A DNA stretch of 64,000 nucleotides from Nannocystis sp. (lineage in GTDB: Bacteria; Myxococcota_A; Polyangia; Nannocystales; Nannocystaceae): contig NZ_JADJNN010000002.1 of NCBI RefSeq assembly GCF_016714285.1, positions 705,001-769,000 of the forward strand, given 5' to 3'. The position numbers and the translations under genes were made by a program. This document shows, in pieces, positions 58,517 to 64,000 of the stretch. Position 1 is the first letter of the stretch. Each line of letters opens with the position of its first letter. The notes beneath the pieces are model-generated. The model saw only the letters and a program-made list of their open reading frames with translations. It was not told the origin of the DNA and made no database searches.

Positions 58517-60228
58517 GCTCGCGCGTCCTTCGCTACTTCGGGCTCGGAAAAAAGGATCTGACGTCGGAGGGGGCTCGGCACGCCCTCGACGACGAAGACG
58601 ATCCGGCCCTCGTGATGACCGGCGAGGGCCTGACGATGGCGATCGTCGAGAATATCCGGCTACGTCGGTCCGTGCTGATCACTGGCCCCCGCGGCTGCGG
58701 AAAAAGCTATTGCGCGGAGCAGGCGATCAAGCTCGCCAAGGCGCAGGGTATCATCGGTGGTTCAAGGTTCTTGCAAGGCAACCGGGAGATCGCCCGCGAC
58801 ACGCTGAGTGAAGATATGTTGATTGTGGATGATGGGGCGCAGGTCAAGCTGCTGAAGGCTCTCGCCCTGCGACAGCTCGAGGAGAGCGGTTCGGTCCCCC
58901 GGGAAGGCTTTCCAGATTGGCCGGGGATCCCGCGCGGCGCGGGCATCGACGATCCGACGCAAGTTTGGGCCAACCGTGACTGGACGGTCCTCTTCCTCGA
59001 CGAGATCAACCGGTTTGGGGACGGCTTCCTCGACAGTTTGTTAGCATTGCTCGAGGAGCGCAAGATCGTCCGCCGCGGGCAAGACTACTACGTACCGATC
59101 GTGGTCGTCGCCACCGCCAACCCGCCGGGCTACGATATGACGGCGAAGAAGCTCAGTCCGCCCTTGCAGGCGCGGATCACCCGCTCGTTCCGCGTCTCGC
59201 AGCCCGACATCGACGTCTTGGTCCACGGCATTATGCCGTCGAAGATCCTGGACTTTGCGAGGGGCTACCCGCCAGGCGGTGCACCTGAGGTATCGCTCGA
59301 TATCCGCTATCTTGCTGCTGGTACGACGCTATGTCTGTGGGGGGACCCGACGTCCGATTCAAAAGGTCGCTACTTCTTGACCCGGGCGACGCGTACGCTG
59401 TTGCAGCGGCTCATGACCGCCAACGCTAACCTCGCTCGCGACATGCGAGAGTTGACCCTGTTGATCGAATTTGGGCCTGACGCTCGTGCGGTCACGGACT
59501 GGGTCGGCTGCGCAATGGCCCGTGCGGCCAGCGAGGGCGCCCGAACTGTCACCCCGAAGCACCTGGAAGAGACGGCCGTGAACGTGCTCAGCCACAAGGT
59601 GCGCGAGAAGTTCAACGAAGGGGCCAACCCGAACCTCGGGATCCGCCGTGACCGTCTGATCCTCAACATTGTTCAGCGGATCATGCGAACTGTCGGATTC
59701 GCCCCGAGCTTTGGCTTCAACCCGAAGGCGCACGTGAAGCCGGAAGCTCCGTCAGCGGCGCCGCGGGCGTTCCCGCCGATCGTGTTGGCCGAGCCGCAGG
59801 TCGCCGACTTGATCGCTGAGTTCACCCACGCACGTGTCTTCACCTCCACACTGGTGCGGGGCTATCCGCATTACCGCAATACGCTCCTGCCGGGCGTCGA
59901 GCATGTGAGGATTTGGATCAACACGATCGATGGCGTGCTCCAGCCGTACGCGACGCCGGGCGACGTGCAACAGATCGCCACCCAAGGATTCTGGGCGCTC
60001 GCCCGGGCGCTCCGTCCCGGCCAGCAATTCGTCGACGTGAACCTCGTCAAGCAAATCGGCGAGCTGTACGAGCGGACGTACGAGGTGATCGCCAGCGCGG
60101 CGAACCCCGCCGGGCAGGAGCGCGCTCAGGTCGCACGCCAGGTCGTCGCAGAGGCGGTCGCGGCGGTCCTCCGGTCACCTGCGAACCCACAGAATGCGCC
60201 GGGGGCGACACACGCCGGGAGCTGGTGA
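58513..60228 (+). CDS. MoxR-type AAA+ ATPase
   Basis: This 571-residue protein from ATG 58513 overlaps the previous stop by four bases. The AAA+ core is complete: Walker A GPRGCGKS at residues 58-65, Walker B VLFLDEIN at 159-166, and sensor 1 in VVATANPPGYD with Asn203. ARITRSFRVSQPD supplies the Arg finger region. MoxR-class proteins act as chaperone-like unfoldases that activate VWA- or DUF58-containing partners. This one is longer than usual (about 330 residues in classic MoxR), with an extra C-terminal domain (about 400-571: VADLIAEFTHARVFTSTLVR and VNLVKQIGELYERTYEVIAS). The following gene product has a DUF58-like domain, which fits the known MoxR-DUF58 partnership. Confidence 0.88.
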   Translation: MSSRVLRYFGLGKKDLTSEGARHALDDEDDPALVMTGEGLTMAIVENIRLRRSVLITGPRGCGKSYCAEQAIKLAKAQGIIGGSRFLQGNREIARDTLSEDMLIVDDGAQVKLLKALALRQLEESGSVPREGFPDWPGIPRGAGIDDPTQVWANRDWTVLFLDEINRFGDGFLDSLLALLEERKIVRRGQDYYVPIVVVATANPPGYDMTAKKLSPPLQARITRSFRVSQPDIDVLVHGIMPSKILDFARGYPPGGAPEVSLDIRYLAAGTTLCLWGDPTSDSKGRYFLTRATRTLLQRLMTANANLARDMRELTLLIEFGPDARAVTDWVGCAMARAASEGARTVTPKHLEETAVNVLSHKVREKFNEGANPNLGIRRDRLILNIVQRIMRTVGFAPSFGFNPKAHVKPEAPSAAPRAFPPIVLAEPQVADLIAEFTHARVFTSTLVRGYPHYRNTLLPGVEHVRIWINTIDGVLQPYATPGDVQQIATQGFWALARALRPGQQFVDVNLVKQIGELYERTYEVIASAANPAGQERAQVARQVVAEAVAAVLRSPANPQNAPGATHAGSW

Positions 60229-60662
60229 GCTTGTTCCACGCGCTGGCGCTGGTCGTGGTCACCGTCTCTGCGGTGATCGCCTTGATTACGACGGTCGCCA
60301 CCTGGCGGCTCCGTCGTGCCAGCCCGCGCGCGAGCTCCCTCGCGTGGTCGTGTGCGGCGTGTCTGGGGCTCCTCCTTGCCGCCGCGGACGCGCCGATCCC
60401 TGGGGCGTCGTGGCTATGCAGAGATCTGCTTTCGTCACGTCAGGGCGATACGATACTTTCGCGGCTCGCCTTCAGACGAGGCTCGCACATTGGAGCTGGT
60501 GGTTTCGCCCGTGCGCCGGCCTTGAGGTCCAAGTCGAGGCCGCGGATCTCACGGTTCCCATCCACGTTGGCGAGCTCGTCAGCTTGGCTGTTGGTGCCAA
60601 AGTCGCCGTCGACGTCAGGCTGCCGGACGGCGCGCCGCTACCGGGCCAGGAGCTCTTCTTGA
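60225..60662 (+). CDS. N-terminal membrane part of the large DUF58-like protein
   Basis: From GTG 60225, overlapping the ATPase stop (GTGA), the frame reads MSLFHALALVVVTVSAVIAL, then TWRLRRASPRASSLAW and CAACLGLLLAAADAPIPGAS, that is, two membrane helices. It then loses protein character at about 60440, exactly where the frame of 60416-63469 becomes protein-like. I infer a frameshift (-1) around 60430-60480 joining both into one protein of roughly 1080 residues. The stop at 60662 is probably not the natural end. Confidence 0.55.
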   Translation: MSLFHALALVVVTVSAVIALITTVATWRLRRASPRASSLAWSCAACLGLLLAAADAPIPGASWLCRDLLSSRQGDTILSRLAFRRGSHIGAGGFARAPALRSKSRPRISRFPSTLASSSAWLLVPKSPSTSGCRTARRYRARSSS

Positions 60663-63469
60663 GGGTCAGTCGTCGGGGGGCGTCCGACGGGCTCTCTCTC
60701 CCTACGACGACCCCCATCCCGCTCTCGTACACAGATACGATCGATCCGTGGCTCTCGCGCAAGAAGGCATCGGAGTGCCAGATCGACGACGGAGGGTTCG
60801 CGTCGACGAACCTCGATCGACTCCTCGGCGGCGCAGGTCTGTCTCAAGACGAGCGATTTGGCTTTCATCGCCTGCGCTGCCGGTCGGGCGGCGAGCCGCA
60901 GATCCTCGTTTCGGCGTACGTCCAGATCGTGCCGGCTGGCGTGGTGTTCGCTTCCAGTGACGCGGGCTTCATTGCGCAGCAAAGACGCGACCTCGGCCGG
61001 ACCTCGGAATGTGCAACACCGGCGGAGTGTCTCGGGCTGCGTCTCGAACGCACGCACTCCGCGGCGCTGGCGGTCTCCACCGTCGTGCCGGAGGCGGATG
61101 CCCCCGAGGCTGCGTCTATGCTCGTGCTCGATCGACCACGGACAGCCCGCAGCTGCTACCTCGCCAAGCAGTTGCTCGGGCGTGGCGCGACGGTGGTGGT
61201 CGCCAACCCGGAAGGAGACTTCTTCTCCGAAGAGTGCAAGCAATGGTTCCCGGTCGCACCGCAACCCGATGCCGAGGGGTGGATTTTCGATCGTACGCCG
61301 CGTCTTACATTCGCGTTCGACAGCGAGTTTGAGGCCGGGCTGACGCGAGCTCCGAGCGCTGTTCTTGGTCGCGACACACCGTGCAAGGTCGAGCAAAGCT
61401 TCATGCAGAGCCTCCTCGAGCAGCAGCGCCGCGCAGACGCGCTCTGCGACGCCGCGAGGTTGCAGGCGCCAGATATCGTGTGTGCGGCATTGGGACCCGC
61501 GAACCTGCGGGGCGCTGTGGAGGAAAGGTTCCCGGACGCCGCTGCGCAGGAAGATGGTCGGTCCAGTTGCCCATTCACTTCTGATAGAACTCGCCTCGAT
61601 TGCAGCGCGCCGTCCCACCCGATCTCGCGGTTTGCCCAAGAGCTCGCAGGCCGGCGCGAGGCATGGGAGAATGAGCTGTTGGTCGTGTTCACGCATGATC
61701 AACGGGATTACAGCGGGCGCCCCGCGGTACTGCGGTCGCTGGCGTCGCGGACGCAGATCGTGGAGATCGATGATCCTTACGGGGCCTCGCTCTCCCAGGT
61801 CTACAGCGAGCCTGCCGGCTTCGATCTGCCTGATGCTCCGGAGCTCGTCGTCCTCGACGAGCCACGACAATCAACGGACATCCATGGTCCAGAATACGTT
61901 CGTTGCGACGCACGCAGTGTCCCGAGCTTGGCCGGGATCGACGTGAGACCGCTCTTCTCGACCGAAGCCCAGACTAAAGCCGAGTTTACGCGGGCTCTGG
62001 GCGCGATGACACGTTTTCCGTGCGGAGGCGACCCCGGCGTGACTCCGGCCCCGGTCCGCTTCGGATGGTGGGCTCGTCCGGGCAAAGCACGGGGGACCCG
62101 GATCGAGGACACGACCGTCGAGCTCGCCGTCACGACGCGAACCGCGGGGATCGTGGAGCGTCCGCTGGCGATCGGTGCGATGGTGGGATCCGGTCACCTT
62201 CTCTTTCTGAGCTACTCGCCGTTCGCCGAGAAGGCGCACAACCACGATACAGTGCTCGATGGTGTGCGGATGATCGAGGACATCCATGCCGCCACCGAAG
62301 AGTTCATCGGCGAGGTCTATGGGGAGATCGTCTCGGTGACACCCCGACCCGACGGGGCCCTGTGGATCTCGGTCGCGCGTGACGCCAACACCGCGACGCT
62401 CCGCGACTTGGACGGGTTGAAGGTCTTGCTGCCCGGGTTAGGTGAGTTCGTAGCTCCGCTCGTCGACCTCGCGCATGACCGCGGCATCTTCACCTACGCG
62501 TTTCCGGCCGCCGAGCTCGAGCGGCTCGACCAGTGTGTCCCCTTCCGCCTGCCAGTCGCAGAGCGCGAGGGTCATCGCCCCATGCCGATCCATGTGTGCC
62601 CGCCCGACAAGCAGATCGAAGAGGGCGGCCGCATGCTCGCGATCGCGGCGCTCGAGCAGCTCGCCCACTTCACCGGGGGGCGCATCATCTACCCTGGCGA
62701 GCCTGATGGGCCGGGCTCCCCGGGCGTGCTCCACACACGACCCTTCGGTCTCGGCCTGCTCGCAGTCAGCTTTTTGCTTGCGTGGGGCCGACGGGCGGTT
62801 CGGCGGCTCGCGGGCGCGAGGGCGGCGCGACAGCTCGGCCAGATCAACCGTGCCGCACAGCGTCGCTACGATCCGCCGGACGCCGTCGTCGCCGCGGCCG
62901 GCGACTGGGACGGGCGGGCGACCACTTGGCCGCGGACGGGGGCGTTTGGCGGCTACCGTCCGATCGAACCGGGTGACCGCGCGGCGGCGGTTCTACTCGG
63001 CGATCTGCTCGTGGGGCGGATGAACGGAACGGCGATCCTACCGCGCGTTGCGCTGCGCATCGAAGAGGCCGCGCCGGCGGTCATCGTGCTCGTCAACCTC
63101 GGTGCGTCGATGCGGACCGGGGGCAACGGCGGGCTCAGCAAGGCCCAATTCGCCGGGCGCGTCGCCCTCCACGTTGCGGCCTCGGCGTGGAAGATCGGCG
63201 GCGAGGCGGCGATCTTCGCCGCAGGTGTTGGCGGCGAGGCCGAGCTCGTCGCTCCATCCCGGCTCGGCCCAGGTCACGAAGAGGTCGCGCAAGCTCTGCG
63301 AGAGCGGCTTGCTCAGGCATCCATAAACGTAACCGCGCCATGGCCCGCTGATCTTCCCGAATGCGGCGCGCTCGTGTACGTGTCGGATTTCCAGCATGAA
63401 GACGAGCAGGCGCTTCACGTGTGGCTCACCGACTCGAGGGCGCCGGTGTCCGCGTTGGGGCGGTCATGA
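60416..63469 (+). CDS. Large exported protein with DUF58-like C-terminal domain
   Basis: The frame gives about 1017 residues from ATG 60416, but its N-terminus probably lies in the overlapping frame at 60225. A long exported region with Cys pairs (for example CATPAECLGL and CSAPSHP) follows the first helices. It contains beta-strand patterns and several loops of VVVANPEGDFFSEECKQWFP type, but no recognised domain. A third membrane helix GLGLLAVSFLLAWGRR near 62740-62800 leads to a cytoplasmic end containing GGYRPIEPGDRAAAVLLGDL, which resembles the DUF58 FGxYRxYxxGD signature, and AVIVLVNLGASMRTGGNGG, the VWA-like strand. It is the likely client of the MoxR ATPase. Confidence 0.7.
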   Translation: MQRSAFVTSGRYDTFAARLQTRLAHWSWWFRPCAGLEVQVEAADLTVPIHVGELVSLAVGAKVAVDVRLPDGAPLPGQELFLRVSRRGASDGLSLPTTTPIPLSYTDTIDPWLSRKKASECQIDDGGFASTNLDRLLGGAGLSQDERFGFHRLRCRSGGEPQILVSAYVQIVPAGVVFASSDAGFIAQQRRDLGRTSECATPAECLGLRLERTHSAALAVSTVVPEADAPEAASMLVLDRPRTARSCYLAKQLLGRGATVVVANPEGDFFSEECKQWFPVAPQPDAEGWIFDRTPRLTFAFDSEFEAGLTRAPSAVLGRDTPCKVEQSFMQSLLEQQRRADALCDAARLQAPDIVCAALGPANLRGAVEERFPDAAAQEDGRSSCPFTSDRTRLDCSAPSHPISRFAQELAGRREAWENELLVVFTHDQRDYSGRPAVLRSLASRTQIVEIDDPYGASLSQVYSEPAGFDLPDAPELVVLDEPRQSTDIHGPEYVRCDARSVPSLAGIDVRPLFSTEAQTKAEFTRALGAMTRFPCGGDPGVTPAPVRFGWWARPGKARGTRIEDTTVELAVTTRTAGIVERPLAIGAMVGSGHLLFLSYSPFAEKAHNHDTVLDGVRMIEDIHAATEEFIGEVYGEIVSVTPRPDGALWISVARDANTATLRDLDGLKVLLPGLGEFVAPLVDLAHDRGIFTYAFPAAELERLDQCVPFRLPVAEREGHRPMPIHVCPPDKQIEEGGRMLAIAALEQLAHFTGGRIIYPGEPDGPGSPGVLHTRPFGLGLLAVSFLLAWGRRAVRRLAGARAARQLGQINRAAQRRYDPPDAVVAAAGDWDGRATTWPRTGAFGGYRPIEPGDRAAAVLLGDLLVGRMNGTAILPRVALRIEEAAPAVIVLVNLGASMRTGGNGGLSKAQFAGRVALHVAASAWKIGGEAAIFAAGVGGEAELVAPSRLGPGHEEVAQALRERLAQASINVTAPWPADLPECGALVYVSDFQHEDEQALHVWLTDSRAPVSALGRS

Positions 63470-63714
63470 TTTATAGTCCCCACGAATTCACGATGGTCGA
63501 GGGCGGCCGTCTCGCAGGCTCGGGCGTGTGGGTCGATCGCGCTGATTGGGAGCCGGATGATGTATTCGCGGCTTTCTGCCGCCGTCGGGACCAGATCGAG
63601 AGGATCTTCGACGCGACGACGACAGGCGGGCTGGTCGTCGCGGCGACGACGTACAGGCAGGACGACATCGAGCAGGCTCTCGTGGGTGGACGGCTGATCC
63701 AGATCTTGCGTTGA
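63466..63714 (+). CDS. C-terminal end of the DUF58-like protein, or small coupled gene
   Basis: Eighty-two residues run from ATG 63466, overlapping the previous stop (ATGA). MIYSPHEFTMVEGGRLAGSG, then WVDRADWEPDDVFAAFCRRR and DQIERIFDATTTGGLVVAAT, looks like the end of a DUF58/VWA fold: the frame just upstream (AHRLEGAGVRVGAVMIYSP) is also protein-like and would continue the strand pattern of the preceding gene. So either a frameshift at about 63430-63450 split the gene, or the last 80 residues are made separately by coupling. Confidence 0.55.
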   Translation: MIYSPHEFTMVEGGRLAGSGVWVDRADWEPDDVFAAFCRRRDQIERIFDATTTGGLVVAATTYRQDDIEQALVGGRLIQILR

Positions 63715-63719
63715 ACATC

Positions 63720-64000
63720 ATGAACCTCGTCGCCATCACCTCTGGAACCGCTGCGACGCTGACCTGGCTCGCGTTCGTAGGCATCGTGGTCGCCGCAGTC
63801 ATCCTCCACTGGCCCCGGCAGTTCTCGGGGCCGCTGACAGAATACGAGCGCGGCCTAACGCGCAGACGCTTCGCCTGGCGCTCGTTCGCACTGGTACTCG
63901 TGACACCGCTGTCAGCCATCTTCGGCTTCGCGCTACTGCTGCCACCGCTCGTGTACCTCGAAGTCTCAGGCGGCCCAGGGGTCGAGAGCTGCGAGCTCCC
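63720..64000 (+). CDS. Membrane protein, cut by right window edge
   Basis: The frame from ATG 63720 stays open to the edge (93 codons), 5 bp after the previous stop. MNLVAITSGTAATLTWLAFV and the helix FVGIVVAAVILHW are followed by a basic loop YERGLTRRRFAWRSF and a second helix LVLVTPLSAIFGFALLLPPL, so at least two membrane helices. VYLEVSGGPGVESCELP at the end may open an exported domain. It is probably the next member of the MoxR operon. No family was recognised. Confidence 0.65.
   Translation, partial: MNLVAITSGTAATLTWLAFVGIVVAAVILHWPRQFSGPLTEYERGLTRRRFAWRSFALVLVTPLSAIFGFALLLPPLVYLEVSGGPGVESCEL

Overview
The window reads as chromosome of a high-GC myxobacterium, most likely of the Nannocystaceae (an inference from gene style, not from a marker gene). 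The signs are a dozen or so secreted lipoproteins built as signal peptide, lipobox Cys, long Thr/Ser/Gly/Ala linker, then a repeat domain (FG-GAP/VCBS, DUF4215 Cys-rich, RCC1, fibrinogen-like), one MYXO-CTERM-like C-terminus, an AgmX/PglI-like domain, and very high third-position GC. No rRNA, tRNA or CRISPR array was found.

Layout. 1-6.3 kb: partial amphi-Trp protein, membrane-anchored propeller-like protein, FAD-dependent reductase, and a coupled pair of membrane/VWA-like proteins. 6.3-24.9 kb: exported proteins, including a divergent GH105/BNR-4 pair around a palindromic operator, a Cys-rich lipoprotein, two FG-GAP proteins (one is an M57-type metalloprotease), a fibrinogen-domain lipoprotein, an overlapping GH5/DUF2891 pair, a TPR protein and a Cys-repeat lipoprotein. 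Decayed gene fragments lie at 7.75, 12.0-12.5 and 18.0-18.3 kb. 24.9-33 kb: Na+/H+ antiporter-like protein, Nudix hydrolase, acyltransferase-like membrane protein, histidine kinase, a poly-G tract, an AlkZ-like winged-helix protein and a lipoprotein. 33-43.4 kb: a 20-repeat DUF4215 lipoprotein, a 1121-residue VIT/VWA lipoprotein, a small serine hydrolase, a solitary type ISP-like DNA methyltransferase and a DUF1554-like lipoprotein.

43.4-48.6 kb is a plasmid-like integrated element: tyrosine recombinase, two small HTH proteins and a membrane-tethered XRE regulator in one coupled operon, a divergent protein of unknown function, and a ParA plus ribbon-helix-helix partition pair. 49-56.8 kb carries more lipoproteins (one is a fusion of two complete lipoproteins), a MerR-like regulator with a repeated operator, and an AgmX-like protein. 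56.8 kb to the right edge is a tightly coupled operon centred on a MoxR-type AAA+ ATPase, with membrane proteins and a large DUF58-like protein; it shows several reading-frame breaks.

A short palindrome, consensus CCTGTCCCTTCGGGACAGG, recurs at least 17 times through the window, in intergenic DNA and inside genes. Inside genes it usually reads in one frame, giving L-(S/A/T)-x-(G/E)-x-(G/A)-(D/E). This resembles the in-frame palindromic elements known in Rickettsia and is the most unusual signal here.
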